64,000 bases of DNA from Pelodictyon phaeoclathratiforme BU-1 (GCF_000020645.1 NC_011060.1:1052501-1116500); one strand, 5' to 3'. Counted from the stretch's first letter, positions 35,079 through 44,609 are shown. Notes: generated from the letters alone by a model not told the origin. Made by a program: numbers and translations.

Positions 35079-36830
35079 TTATGAGAGGGAGAAGATCTCC
35101 TCTTCGAGTAGTTGCTGGTTGTAAAGTTCTGCATAGAGGGTTTTCTGTTGCAGGAGCTCTTCATGGGTTCCGCTTTCGACAATGGAGCCCTCTTTCAGTA
35201 CGATGATGCGGTCACAGTTTTTTACGGTTGAAATTCTGTGGCTGATCAGCAGGATGGTGGTCTCGGGAAGTTTTTGCAGAAGAGCCTCAAAGATACGGGC
35301 TTCGGTTCCGGTGTCGACGGCTGAGAGTGCGTCGTCAAGTATCAGAAGAGGGGGTTTCCATGCAATGGCTCGTGCAATACAGGCTCTCTGTTTCTGTCCG
35401 CCCGAGAGGTTGATTCCTTTTTCACCAAGCATGGTCTCAAAGCCATCAGGGAACTCTTCAACATCACCATAGAGCATCGCTATTTTGCTTGCTTCAATTA
35501 CCATATCAGCATCTTCGTTACGACTTCCCCAGTTGATATTGCGGGCAATGGTATCGGAAAAGAGAAAGTTGACCTGGGGGACAAAGCCAATGAGTTCCCT
35601 CAGGGTTTTCAATGGCAGGCTTCGGATGTCGTGACCGTCAAAGAGTATTGTCCCTTGTACAGTTTCGTAGAGCCTCGGTATGAGGTTGACCAGTGTTGTT
35701 TTGCCCGAACCTGTTGCGCCGACGATTGCAACTTTTGATCCTGCAGCAATGTCGAACGTTATTTTTTTCAGGATGGGATTTTTCTCCTGACCGGGATAAT
35801 GAAACTGTACATCCCGAAATGAGAGTTTCCCCTTGAAAGACTCCTCTTTTTGGCCCTTATTTTCTGTTTCGGCGACATCGGGTTTGGCGTTGAAAATTGC
35901 ATTCAGCCGAATCTGGGCCGATGCCGCTCTCTGCACAATACTGGTGACCCAACCGATTGAGATGATGGGCCAGCTCAGCATGGATACATAGACAATAAAT
36001 TGTGCAATCCCGCCGACGGTCATGCTTCCATTAATGACGTTTATACCACCGACCCAGATAACGGGAAGCAGCGAAAGGGCTGTCATGGAGGTCAGAAAAG
36101 CAAAAAAGAGTGCCTGCAGTTTTCCCAAAGAGAGGTTTTTGCGATAGTACTCTTTGTTCAGGCATTCAAAGCGGTTGATTTCGAATGATTCTCGGGTATA
36201 GCTTTTTACAACCCTGATGCCAGAGAGGTTTTCCTGTACCAGATTGGTAATTCCGGCATAGCTCTCCTGGATGCTTTTTGAGCGTTTCTGCATGGAACTG
36301 CCTATTTTATAGACAGAATAGCTGAGAAGAGGAGCGGGTAGCAGCGCGAAGAGAGTCAGTTCTGGAGAGATTGCGATCATGGCAATCAGTGCAAACAAGA
36401 GTCTGAAGAAGGTGTTGAGGGAGTACATGATGCCGGGTCCAAGGAACTCTCTTATGGCATTCAGGTCGTTTGTTCCTCTTGAAATGAGATCACCGGTACT
36501 GGTGGTATTATAAAAACTGCGGGGAAGCTTCTGCAGATGCTGGTAGTAGTCGTTTTTCAGGTCATATTCAATATGCCGTGATGCAACAATGATATTCTGG
36601 CGTACAAGAAAGAGAAAAAAACCGCTTAAGAGGGAGAGGAGAAAATAGAGGCCCGTATCGCGAAGAACATCCGAAAGCGCAAAATGCCGATTCATGGTAT
36701 CGATTGCAAGACCGATGTACTTTGGCGCGATGACAGCGAAGAGGTTGGTCAGAATGATGAAGAGAAAGCCAGACCAGAGATTTTTTTTATACCTTAACAG
36801 ATAAGGTTTCAGACCAAGAAGATTTTTCAT
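35079..36830 (-). CDS. ABC exporter, fused permease and ATPase
   Basis: A 583-residue half-transporter of the MdlA/MsbA type: six membrane segments in residues 1-320, then the nucleotide-binding domain with GATGSGKTTLVNLIPRLY (Walker A), LSGGQKQRACIARAI (signature) and LLILDDALSAVDTG (Walker B). The catalytic Glu after Walker B is Asp, as in one subunit of heterodimeric exporters such as MdlA or TM287. A heterodimer partner would be expected elsewhere in the genome. The substrate is unknown. Confidence 0.9.
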   Translation of the reverse strand: MKNLLGLKPYLLRYKKNLWSGFLFIILTNLFAVIAPKYIGLAIDTMNRHFALSDVLRDTGLYFLLSLLSGFFLFLVRQNIIVASRHIEYDLKNDYYQHLQKLPRSFYNTTSTGDLISRGTNDLNAIREFLGPGIMYSLNTFFRLLFALIAMIAISPELTLFALLPAPLLSYSVYKIGSSMQKRSKSIQESYAGITNLVQENLSGIRVVKSYTRESFEINRFECLNKEYYRKNLSLGKLQALFFAFLTSMTALSLLPVIWVGGINVINGSMTVGGIAQFIVYVSMLSWPIISIGWVTSIVQRAASAQIRLNAIFNAKPDVAETENKGQKEESFKGKLSFRDVQFHYPGQEKNPILKKITFDIAAGSKVAIVGATGSGKTTLVNLIPRLYETVQGTILFDGHDIRSLPLKTLRELIGFVPQVNFLFSDTIARNINWGSRNEDADMVIEASKIAMLYGDVEEFPDGFETMLGEKGINLSGGQKQRACIARAIAWKPPLLILDDALSAVDTGTEARIFEALLQKLPETTILLISHRISTVKNCDRIIVLKEGSIVESGTHEELLQQKTLYAELYNQQLLEEEIFSLS

Positions 36831-36912
36831 CCGTCATAAATTTTTGAAGTGACGGTAGTAATGTATAATAAGAATAGGGAAAACAAAATTTCACCCTTAT
36901 TTCTGCGCTCTT

Positions 36913-37314
36913 ATGGCATTTGATGCAATCAAAAATTATTACTCTATCGGTGAGGTCGCCAAAATTGCCGGTGTTCCTGCCTATCTGCTCCGTTATTGGG
37001 AAGGTTTTTTTAATGAGCTGACTCCGGCGCGGGATACACGGGGGAACAGGCGTTATACCAACCGTGATATTGCTATGGTTCTCAATATCAAGGAGCTGGT
37101 CTACGAAAAAGGTTATCGCCTCGGAAAAGCGAGTGAAATAGTCAAGGGCGTTCTGCGCAATAGTGAAACTGACCATAAAACGACTGAAATTCTGAAGCTG
37201 CAGAAACAGATCGGTCAGGAGAAGAATCGTCATGGAGTGGTTGACGAACGCCGCATGGTGCTGCTGAAAGAGATAAAAGAGGAGATTGAGGATATTCTTC
37301 ATTTACTCGGCTAA
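36913..37314 (+). CDS. MerR-family transcriptional regulator
   Basis: A 133-residue protein with an N-terminal winged helix: YYSIGEVAKIAGVPAYLLRY, WEGFFNELTPARDTRGNRRY. A helical segment with a charged C-terminus (LLKEIKEEIEDILHLLG) follows. There is no effector cysteine cluster, so it belongs to the metal-independent HTH_17/MerR-like group found near bacterial cell-division or housekeeping genes. Target genes are unknown. A strong terminator follows. Confidence 0.85.
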   Translation: MAFDAIKNYYSIGEVAKIAGVPAYLLRYWEGFFNELTPARDTRGNRRYTNRDIAMVLNIKELVYEKGYRLGKASEIVKGVLRNSETDHKTTEILKLQKQIGQEKNRHGVVDERRMVLLKEIKEEIEDILHLLG

Positions 37315-37351
37315 AACAAAAAAACCGGCTTTTGACCGGTTTTTTTGTTTT
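37313..37351. terminator. Bidirectional terminator between the MerR gene and fmoA
   Basis: A perfect 16-bp stem (AAAACAAAAAAACCGG and its complement) with the 7-base loop CTTTTGA separates convergent genes. A- and T-runs on both sides allow use in either direction, as suits a highly expressed fmoA. Confidence 0.92.
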
Positions 37352-37365
37352 CCCTGATTTCGTGC

Positions 37366-38466
37366 TTATTGAGCGTAGAGCACTTCAAACTGTCCGGTAC
37401 CGCCCTTGCAAACATGCTCGACCCAGCGGCCATAAGCGCCACCGCTCCAGCGATATTCTTCAAGGTTCTGGGAACGGAACTGAGGTGCTGCATAACGGAC
37501 TTTGTATCCCTTTGGCAGTACAACTTTCAACTGGGCATCGACGGTAAAGTCGTTGAATTTTCCTACCATTCCGTGGTGTACCAGCGGGATGAGCGGGTGG
37601 TTCAGGATTCTGCGAAGACCACCGCCGGCATCGACCGATACGCCGGGGAAATCACCATCAACCTTAACCTCAATACCCTGAGAGTCAGAACGGAAGCCAG
37701 CTTCAACTGATGCAGGCCGATTCAGTTTGTCAGCAGGGAAGAGTTCTGCCCAGCGAGCAATAGAATCGACAATACCGGAACCGCCATGAGAGAAACGCCA
37801 TCTTGTAACACCAACAGGTCCTTTTTCTCCGCTCTGGGTGCCGATGCTGTTGACCTCGATTTTTGAAATTCTCTGACCACCTTCATTCAGGGCGGTAAAA
37901 GCAGGTCCGATAAACCAGAACTCGCGAATCCAGTCGTTGAAGGTGCCAGTTGACTGAAGCGCCCGAAGGGTGCCTTCCCAAGTGTCGATAACATCGGGAT
38001 TGTCAAGCGGAACTTTCATGATAATGTCATGGAACTGACGCCCCTGCATGTAGATCGGGTTCGGGACATTTCTTTTGACTGCGTCGGAGCGATAGTAGAA
38101 GAGATTGACAACAGAGCCTTCAAAGGAGAACGAGTGAGAGAAGTCGCCTACGGATACAGAGCCTTCACCGACGCAGATTCTTCTTTCCTTGGTTTCATTG
38201 GCAATATCAGCCTCTACAACCAACTTGCTTTTTGTGCTGTCTACAATTGACTCAATAACAGCCGAAAACCTGACGAACCCCTTTGCGGGATCGAGAGGTT
38301 TTACATTGATCTTGATGTTACAGTCAGCCGGTAACAAGGGAAGTGCCGGCGGTACATTAACCTTCGCCCGACATTTTACCTTGCCCCATGAGCTCGAACC
38401 GCCCTCGAGAACGATTTCGTAATCTGAGTGTGCGGTAGTGGTGTCTTTTGTGCCGAAAAGAGCCAT
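37366..38466 (-). CDS. fmoA: Fenna-Matthews-Olson bacteriochlorophyll a protein
   Basis: A 366-residue FMO protein, the trimeric bacteriochlorophyll a antenna that passes energy from the chlorosome baseplate to the reaction centre of green sulfur bacteria. The start MALFGTKDTTTAHSDYEIVL, the stretches GGSSSWGKVKCRAKVNVPPA, DFSHSFSFEGSVVNLFYY and NPIYMQGRQFHDIIMKVPLD, and the end KGGTGQFEVLYAQ are all family hallmarks. AAAAAGGAGAAC precedes the ATG. It is monocistronic with its own terminator. This is the best taxonomic marker in the window. Confidence 0.99.
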   Translation of the reverse strand: MALFGTKDTTTAHSDYEIVLEGGSSSWGKVKCRAKVNVPPALPLLPADCNIKINVKPLDPAKGFVRFSAVIESIVDSTKSKLVVEADIANETKERRICVGEGSVSVGDFSHSFSFEGSVVNLFYYRSDAVKRNVPNPIYMQGRQFHDIIMKVPLDNPDVIDTWEGTLRALQSTGTFNDWIREFWFIGPAFTALNEGGQRISKIEVNSIGTQSGEKGPVGVTRWRFSHGGSGIVDSIARWAELFPADKLNRPASVEAGFRSDSQGIEVKVDGDFPGVSVDAGGGLRRILNHPLIPLVHHGMVGKFNDFTVDAQLKVVLPKGYKVRYAAPQFRSQNLEEYRWSGGAYGRWVEHVCKGGTGQFEVLYAQ

Positions 38467-38709
38467 AATGAGTTCTCCTTTTTCTAATGGCGTTGAAATT
38501 GGATATTTTCAGGAAAAAATTTCATGGAGATTATTCCTGTTAAGTAACAGAGTGGAAGAAATTTAAAGAATAAAAATCAATAAATAAAGTAAAATGTGTT
38601 GCTCTTGGTTATCTGGTTGCCAGAAATAGTATTTAGTGCCGATAGTTTTTCCGTTTATCTGAATTTTTTTTGTTTTTTTTCGTCAATTTAGAATCTTTTT
38701 ATCGTTTTG
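38467..38709. promoter_or_regulatory. Divergent promoter region fmoA / lnt
   Basis: About 240 AT-rich bases between the divergent fmoA and lnt starts, with several A/T runs. It must contain the fmoA promoter and presumably the lnt promoter. I could not identify convincing -35/-10 boxes or an operator by eye. Confidence 0.55.
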
Positions 38710-40290
38710 ATGAGTCTATTATCCCGGAACATAACCCGACTGAGTCATTCCCGTTACGCCCCGGCCCTCTTGAGTGGAACTCTTCTTGGTCTCTCTTTTC
38801 CCTCTTATCCCGCCATTCATCTTGAAGTGGTAGCCTGGATTGCTCTTGTTCCGCTGCTCATCTCTCTTCGCTCCGTCGAGAACGCCGGGGAGCTTTTTCG
38901 ACGCGTTTACCTCTCGATGTTTGTTTTCTGTCTGATCAGTCTCTGGTGGGTAAGTCTGGCAACTCTGCCTGGAGGAGTTCTCACCATTTTTGCACAGACT
39001 TTTTTTTTGACGGTTCCCCTCCTTGCATTTTATGCGGTTAAAAAAATGGCGGGTTACCGTTTTGCGCTATTTTCGCTTCCTTTTCTCTGGATTGCATGGG
39101 AATGGGCTTACATGCAGCAGGATCTCTCACTTGGATGGCTGACCCTCGGAAATTCACAGGCAAATTTGAATCTCATGATTCAGTATGCTGATCTTGTTGG
39201 TGTATGGGGGATCAGTTTCTGGCTCATATGGTTCAATGTATTCACGGTGCTTGCCTTGAGTGGCAGCAGACGGGATACCCTTCGTTCTGTTACCATGATG
39301 GCTCTGATGGTTGTTGCTCCGCTGATCTATGCTTCAGTGCTGATGTACAGGGAAGGTATTGCTGCGAAAAAAGAGTTGCGACTCAGGGTTACCCTTGTTC
39401 AGCCCAATGTAAATCCCCATGACAAGTGGGAGGAGTATAACAGCGTCGAAATTATGGAGCGCTATTATCGTATGACCGGCAGAGCTGTTCGTGAAAGCCG
39501 GCCTGAGCTGGTGATCTGGCCGGAAACGGCGATTCCGTTTTCTATTCTTGATCTGCCCTATGCTGCCGATCAGCAATTGTTGCGGTTGGCACTGAGAAAG
39601 TGGGATACAGCTCTTTTGACCGGTTTTATCGATGTCGTTCATAAGCCCAATCAACCCTCGGAGTCCTTTAATGCCTCCATGTTGCTTGAACCAGACCCTG
39701 ATAGTGTGCCTGAAATTTATCGCAAGATGCGCCTTGTTCCATTTGCAGAGCGTGTTCCCTATATCGATTATTTCCCCTGGCTTGGTAATCTGACATTTTC
39801 TCTGGCAGGCATCAGAGGGTGGGGGAAAGGGCGTGAGGCTGCCGTTATGGAACTCTCCTCTTCTCGGAATGGTAAGGTCGTTCTTGCCAATATCATCTGT
39901 TATGAATCTATTTTCCCCTCTCTTGTTACGGAGTTTGTCCGAAAAGGAGCCAGGCTGCTGACCCTTGTTACCAATGACGGCTGGTATGGAACGTCATATG
40001 GCCCCTATCAGCATCTGGCCATTGGCCGGTTGCGCTGTATCGAAAACCGTCGGGCAATGGCGCGATGTGCCAATACCGGACTCACGGTCGTCATCGACAA
40101 GTATGGGCGTACCATTGCAGAGGTTCCCTGGTGGCAGGAGGAGATCCTGACGGCTGAAGTTCCGCTCGAAAGTCGCTTGACCTTTTATACCTCTCATCCT
40201 GACCTTTTGCCAAAGGTGGCTTCAATACTCTCTCTGCTCATCTTTCTTCGTGCTTTTTTAAAGAGTCGGAAGGGTGAGAGTGTGTTATGA
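38710..40290 (+). CDS. lnt: Apolipoprotein N-acyltransferase
   Basis: A 526-residue inner-membrane enzyme that transfers an acyl chain to the N-terminal cysteine of lipoproteins. The N-terminal half has about six membrane segments; the C-terminal nitrilase-like domain faces the periplasm. The triad is Glu in ELVIWPETAIPF, Lys in YRKMRLVPFAERVPY and Cys in ANIICYESIFPSLV. I start at the ATG 38710; a TTG lies one codon before. The end is 11 bases from the convergent regulator gene. Confidence 0.94.
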   Translation: MSLLSRNITRLSHSRYAPALLSGTLLGLSFPSYPAIHLEVVAWIALVPLLISLRSVENAGELFRRVYLSMFVFCLISLWWVSLATLPGGVLTIFAQTFFLTVPLLAFYAVKKMAGYRFALFSLPFLWIAWEWAYMQQDLSLGWLTLGNSQANLNLMIQYADLVGVWGISFWLIWFNVFTVLALSGSRRDTLRSVTMMALMVVAPLIYASVLMYREGIAAKKELRLRVTLVQPNVNPHDKWEEYNSVEIMERYYRMTGRAVRESRPELVIWPETAIPFSILDLPYAADQQLLRLALRKWDTALLTGFIDVVHKPNQPSESFNASMLLEPDPDSVPEIYRKMRLVPFAERVPYIDYFPWLGNLTFSLAGIRGWGKGREAAVMELSSSRNGKVVLANIICYESIFPSLVTEFVRKGARLLTLVTNDGWYGTSYGPYQHLAIGRLRCIENRRAMARCANTGLTVVIDKYGRTIAEVPWWQEEILTAEVPLESRLTFYTSHPDLLPKVASILSLLIFLRAFLKSRKGESVL

Positions 40291-40301
40291 TGTATTGGCT
40301 G

Positions 40302-41477
40302 TCAGAGCCCATAAGCCTTGATTTTGCGATAGAGTGTTCGTTCTGTAATGCCGAGTGCCAGAGCTGTTTTTCTCTTGTTTCCATTGCATGATTCAAGTGC
40401 TTCGGCAATAGACTTTTTTTCCATCTCATCAAGTGAGCGAAGAACTTTGGGTGGTGCAGGATGGATGTGTTCCTCGACTGCTGGTTTCAAGACAGGGGTA
40501 AATTGCGGGAGTGTTGCTGAAACATCAGGCAGAAACAGTGGAGTGAGCGCTCTGGTCTGCACAAGATGCTGAAGAAGTTGGCGGATTTCACTGACCTCCT
40601 GTCGAAGCTGCATCATGGTACTGTAAATCACCTGAAGCTCGTTTTTTTCTGATTTAGCCGGATCATGAACCAGGCTTTTGTATCGATTTCGCTGCACCAG
40701 ATGTCGTTCAAGAATTTCAGAAGTGATATATTTCCCCTTTTCAAGCACAAGCAGGGATTCAATGAGATTTCTGAGCTCTCTGACGTTTCCTGGCCAGGGA
40801 TAGCGCATCAGCATCTCTGTCGTATCCGGGCTGAATCCTTCAAAGAGGATTTTGTGTTTCTGTTCAAATTCATGAACAAAATTTTCGGCAAGCAGGAGGA
40901 TATCTCGTCCTCTCTCCCGTAGTGGCGGGATTTGCAGTTCAACACTACGCAGACGGTAAAAAAGATCTTCCCGAAAGTTTTTTTCCGCGACAGCCTGATA
41001 CATGTTTTTGTTGGTAGCAGCAATGATGCGGGCATCAGAGTAAATACTCTCTGACGATCCGACCCGCTGAAACTCTCCGGTCTCAATAACCCTGAGAAAT
41101 TTTACCTGGGTTTCAAGTGGCATTTCACCGATTTCATCAAGAAAAATAGTGCCCCTGTCGGCACTTTCAAAGTACCCCTTTCTGCTTTGCACTGCTCCGG
41201 TAAACGCCCCCTTTTCATGACCAAAAAGTTCCGATTCAAGAATACCGGAGGGAATTGCGCCGCAATTGACAGGGATGAAGCTTTTATCGGCCCGCAGGCT
41301 GTTTGCATGAATAAAGCGTGCCAGAACCTCTTTTCCCGATCCCGTTTCTCCAATTATTAATACCGTGATATCGGTTTGAGCGACTTGGAGAGCAAGTTGC
41401 TTGAGCTGGGAGATCAGGAGAGATTGCCCGACAATTGTAGTCTCTCGTTTCATCAGGTTGATTTGTCTTCGGTTCAC
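40302..41477 (-). CDS. Sigma-54-dependent transcriptional activator without receiver domain
   Basis: A 391-residue activator with all working motifs: Walker A GETGSGKEVLARFIH, sigma-54 loop ELFGHEKGAFTGAVQSRKG, Walker B GTIFLDEIGEMPL, arginine finger region FREDLFYRL, and a C-terminal Fis-type helix-turn-helix (NKRKTALALGITERTLYRKI). There is no N-terminal sensor, as in PspF-like proteins, but a linker of about 100 residues precedes the HTH. It overlaps the SPOR gene by 4 bases. Contrast with the degenerate paralogue at 2855-4033. Confidence 0.92.
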   Translation of the reverse strand: MNRRQINLMKRETTIVGQSLLISQLKQLALQVAQTDITVLIIGETGSGKEVLARFIHANSLRADKSFIPVNCGAIPSGILESELFGHEKGAFTGAVQSRKGYFESADRGTIFLDEIGEMPLETQVKFLRVIETGEFQRVGSSESIYSDARIIAATNKNMYQAVAEKNFREDLFYRLRSVELQIPPLRERGRDILLLAENFVHEFEQKHKILFEGFSPDTTEMLMRYPWPGNVRELRNLIESLLVLEKGKYITSEILERHLVQRNRYKSLVHDPAKSEKNELQVIYSTMMQLRQEVSEIRQLLQHLVQTRALTPLFLPDVSATLPQFTPVLKPAVEEHIHPAPPKVLRSLDEMEKKSIAEALESCNGNKRKTALALGITERTLYRKIKAYGL

Positions 41478-42400
41478 TGCTGCGTCTTTTTTACTGGAAC
41501 AATAAAAGCCGGGAAGGGCAGTTTTTTTATCAATGCACCAGCATCTTGTTTTGTGGCATATAACTTTTTCAATCGAACACCATAGAACTGCCCCTGCTCA
41601 ACGATTTCTACCGGTTCGTAAAGAGAGATCTTTTTGGTCAAATTTTCAGCATTTGCTTTGTTTCCGAAATAACCAAATTGCAGGGTAAAACCGGAACTTC
41701 CTGCAAAGGTTGATTCCTGAGTTGGTTTTACTGTGGTTGGTGATGGACGAGGCGATATTTGCTGAATCGGTTTTACTTGCGCAGTTGAGGGGCGAAGTGC
41801 TAATTCTTCAGTCGGTTTTACTTTTGCCGGTGATGGACGAAGAGCTAATTCCTGAGCTGGTTTTACTGGCGCAGGTGATGGAAGAGGTGCTGATTCCTGA
41901 GCTGGTTTTACTGGCGCAGGTGATGGGCGAGGAGTTATTTCTTCCTTTGTCTTGCTCGAAATTGACGCGAGCTGTTGCTTCGAACTTTCCTGCACACCAG
42001 ACTCTTGTGGTTTCGCCGAAAGAAGAGGGCGTGAGAGCTTTGGCAGCGGGGCAGTGCTGTTGAGCGCCAGGTTGTAGGCGGCTATTCGTGAGTTACTGAT
42101 TTGATCAAGTGCAGGGTCTGGATAATCGCTCAACTGTTTCTGGAAGAGCTCAATTGCCTGTGGGCCACTTTCACAAAGAAGAGCTTCAACCACGATTCTT
42201 TCAGAGGGCAGGGTTATGTTTTGCTGCGTATTTTCTAACAAATAAACCGTATCTTCATCGACATACTTCCTGATTTCACGTGCGTAGGAACGTTCTTCGG
42301 CTGCATACAGGATGGCTGGAAAGAAGAGTGCAACAGAGAGCGCAATGCAGAGTTGTGCGGCACTTTTGCGAATGCGGAGTAACCTCTTTTCAGATAGCAT
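41474..42400 (-). CDS. Secreted SPOR-domain protein with tandem repeats
   Basis: A 308-residue protein with an N-terminal signal sequence (LCIALSVALFFPAILYA), a short helical domain, a linker of five 16-residue repeats (consensus PSPAPVKPAQELALR), and a C-terminal SPOR domain (GFTLQFGYFGNKANAENLTK, YGVRLKKLYATKQDA). SPOR domains bind denuded peptidoglycan at division sites. The repeat linker should be extended and may span the cell wall. It is co-directional and overlapping with the sigma-54 activator and divergent from ispE. Confidence 0.85.
   Translation of the reverse strand: MLSEKRLLRIRKSAAQLCIALSVALFFPAILYAAEERSYAREIRKYVDEDTVYLLENTQQNITLPSERIVVEALLCESGPQAIELFQKQLSDYPDPALDQISNSRIAAYNLALNSTAPLPKLSRPLLSAKPQESGVQESSKQQLASISSKTKEEITPRPSPAPVKPAQESAPLPSPAPVKPAQELALRPSPAKVKPTEELALRPSTAQVKPIQQISPRPSPTTVKPTQESTFAGSSGFTLQFGYFGNKANAENLTKKISLYEPVEIVEQGQFYGVRLKKLYATKQDAGALIKKLPFPAFIVPVKKTQQ
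41711..41943 (-). repeat. 48-bp tandem repeat array inside the SPOR gene
   Basis: About five units of 48 bases encode the Pro/Lys-rich repeats. The two units nearest 41900 are nearly identical (GAGCTGGTTTTACTGGCGCA repeated), while those near 41720-41800 have diverged, so the array grew recently at one end. Confidence 0.85.
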
Positions 42401-42492
42401 TGGTTTGCAGTTTATCGTTGTACAGCTTTTACTGTTCTATTTTTTCTTTCCTCAATATGCCAAATATATCCATATAATATTAATCGCCTTCT

Positions 42493-43356
42493 ATGCACCC
42501 TCTTTTGGTCAAATCCTTTGCAAAAATCAATCTTGGTCTTCTCATCACAGCCAAACGCCAGGATGGATACCATACGCTTGAGACTATCTTTGCACCAATC
42601 AACTGGTATGATACCATCGAATTCAGTGACTCCGAAAAGATTTCGATGAGCTGCTCAAATAGTGATCTCCCTGTTGACGATAACAATCTTTGTATAAAGG
42701 CAGCCAGATCTCTTCAACAGTTTGCCGCTGTCCGGAAAGGCATAGCCATGAAGCTTCAAAAACAGGTGCCTTTTGGCGCCGGGCTTGGAGGTGGCAGCAG
42801 TGATGCTGCAACGGTACTCAGAGTGCTCAATGAACTCTGGAAGGTCAACGCATCCCCTGCCGAATTGCACGCTCTTGCAGTGAAACTTGGTGCCGATGTC
42901 CCCTATTTTCTCTCTATGAAAGGTCTTGCCTATGCGACAGGCATCGGTGATGAGCTTGATGATCTCGCTCTTACACTTCCTTACTATATCGTTACTGTTT
43001 TTCCCGAAGAGCACATTGCAACGGTTTGGGCATACAAGAATTTCTATTCCCGGTTTGATCGTGAACTTCCTGATTTGAAAAAACTGCTCTCAGAGCTTTG
43101 TCTTTCTGGAAAAAAGGAGGGTTTACCAGCCTTTGAAAATGATTTCGAGCCAGCCGTATTTGATCATTTTCCCGCCGTTCGCAAAGTCAAATTAACACTG
43201 CTGGAAGCAGGAAGCATCTTTTCCTCCCTTTCCGGTAGTGGTTCAGCAGTTTTTGGGCTTTTCGAGAGGGAGGATGAAGCACTGGCAGCCATGAAGCTTT
43301 TACCCGAAGCTTATCGTAAAAACCTTACTCCTCCAGGTTTTTGCATGGCACAATAA
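42493..43356 (+). CDS. ispE: 4-diphosphocytidyl-2-C-methyl-D-erythritol kinase
   Basis: A 287-residue GHMP kinase of the MEP isoprenoid pathway, which phosphorylates CDP-methylerythritol. The start FAKINLGLLITAKRQDGYH and the ATP loop PFGAGLGGGSSDAATVLRVL are characteristic, as is SSLSGSGSAVFGLF near the end. The pathway supplies the chains for menaquinone, carotenoids and bacteriochlorophyll. Confidence 0.95.
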   Translation: MHPLLVKSFAKINLGLLITAKRQDGYHTLETIFAPINWYDTIEFSDSEKISMSCSNSDLPVDDNNLCIKAARSLQQFAAVRKGIAMKLQKQVPFGAGLGGGSSDAATVLRVLNELWKVNASPAELHALAVKLGADVPYFLSMKGLAYATGIGDELDDLALTLPYYIVTVFPEEHIATVWAYKNFYSRFDRELPDLKKLLSELCLSGKKEGLPAFENDFEPAVFDHFPAVRKVKLTLLEAGSIFSSLSGSGSAVFGLFEREDEALAAMKLLPEAYRKNLTPPGFCMAQ

Positions 43357-43390
43357 ATGACGGCAGGAATAAGCAGTTACTTAATACCTG

Positions 43391-43450
43391 CGACCTCCGG
43401 CAGTTGAGAATAATCATTGACAGGATTTCTCCTGTTGCTGCCTGAGGTCG
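43391..43450. other. Compound hairpin downstream of ispE
   Basis: CGACCTCCGGCAG pairs with CTGCCTGAGGTCG (13 bp, one mismatch), and inside its loop ACAGGA-TTTC-TCCTGT forms a perfect second hairpin. No T-run follows. It could be a transcript-end stabiliser, a REP-type palindrome or part of a small RNA. Confidence 0.6.
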
Positions 43451-43496
43451 TGGGAATTAATCTGAATGAAGATAAGTCGTAACGGGAGTGCCCGGT

Positions 43497-43802
43497 TTAT
43501 TCCTGCACCCGATAGATTTCAATATTCTCGCCATTACTTTCAATTCCCTTAACCCATTGTGGTTTCGGTCCTCTGCCTACCCAGTATTCAGTTTCACTTT
43601 TTTTGTACTTGATGGGAGACGGACTTCTGGGTGCAGACTTTACAGCTTTCCCTTTTCTTTCAAGTTCCTCCATTGTGATATTATAGGCAGCCATTTTTGC
43701 TTTGATATCCTCAAGAATAGCCTTGCGCTCAATATTGATAATTTCCTGAGCCTGTTTCTGAAGATCAGCTATTTGAGCCTGGATTTCTGTAAGTGTTGAC
43801 AT
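43497..43802 (-). CDS. H-NS-like nucleoid protein
   Basis: A 101-residue protein with an N-terminal coiled coil (TEIQAQIADLQKQAQEIINI) and a C-terminal H-NS DNA-binding segment, YKKSETEYWVGRGPKPQWV, where the conserved core loop RGR/RGP is present. H-NS proteins bind curved AT-rich DNA and often silence acquired genes. It adjoins an AT-rich decayed region of about 1 kb. The promoter should be in the AT-rich stretch upstream of 43802. Confidence 0.85.
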   Translation of the reverse strand: MSTLTEIQAQIADLQKQAQEIINIERKAILEDIKAKMAAYNITMEELERKGKAVKSAPRSPSPIKYKKSETEYWVGRGPKPQWVKGIESNGENIEIYRVQE

Positions 43803-44423
43803 GATTTTTTACTGATAATTAATGAGACGTTACAAAACGATACAACGACAATGTAAAATATATTTTAATTTCTTCCTATTCTAAAATAATATCAAAGAGT
43901 GCATTTTTCTCGTGGTGATAAGTGGAATATAAGTAACGGGTTCAGTTAAAACGAAATATTGGAAGTAGCTCAGGCTGGAAGCTCCGATGTTGTTTTTCTA
44001 TTCTATATACTCTCTTGAGGTTAAATTCCCCATTGCTTGCTGTGAAAGTTTGCTCAGTTTCATCTAACAAACAGCTACCCCTCCACTTGCGGCGGGATAG
44101 CTTTATTAGCATAAAAAGTTATGCTACGAATTCCAGAGGTTGTTTTTCCTTTTGATAAGGGAATTGCCTTGAGATAGTGTTCGTTAAAGATTTTGCCGAT
44201 TTTTCTTGGGAACTATTGATAGTTTCTGAGGCTTGAAGAGCATATTTCCATAGCAGATCGTATCACTTCCATTGTGAAGATGGATTGTTCTATCAACTCG
44301 ATTCGTGCTACCCCGGGCTACAAATAATACACCAGGCGCTATTGCAGCTCCGCTTGACATTGGCTTTGATCGTCATAGGGTTCCTGAGATAACAGCATCA
44401 ACGCCTGATTTATGTGCGATATC
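43803..44423 (-). other. Decayed AT-rich region with short coding remnants
   Basis: No intact gene. On the minus strand, 43942-44112 could encode 56 residues (MLIKLSRRKWRGSCLLDETE onward) without a good ribosome site. Frames between 44130 and 44400 give protein-like fragments, SSGAAIAPGVLFVARGSTNR and WKYALQASETINSSQEK, separated by stops and frame changes. The former faintly resembles a type I restriction specificity subunit. A perfect 8-bp hairpin (TAGCATAA-AAAG-TTATGCTA) is at 44107-44126. I read this as old pseudogene material. Confidence 0.4.
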
Positions 44424-44609
44424 TCATTTGGTGCGGGATGAAATAATTTCATCAAGAATTCCGTACAGAGTTAATAAAGTTTCTCTCTGATCGGTATCCT
44501 GAAGCTCAACGTTATATGTACCCTGAGCCTCTCTTTTCAGAAATTGAAAATAAATTTGCTGCTGAAATATAGACGCCTCATCATGCTCTGATTTTTTCGC
44601 TCTCTCCAT
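44424..44609 (-). CDS. Small hypothetical protein, 61 aa
   Basis: A frame starting MERAKKSEHDEASIFQQQIY behind GAGG, ending LTLYGILDEIISSRTK. The composition is that of a helical soluble protein. A longer frame (to 44768) lacks protein-like character before this start. I do not recognise it; it may be a fragment of a larger decayed gene, given the pseudogene material downstream. From 44769 to 44922 I see nothing. Confidence 0.4.
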   Translation of the reverse strand: MERAKKSEHDEASIFQQQIYFQFLKREAQGTYNVELQDTDQRETLLTLYGILDEIISSRTK

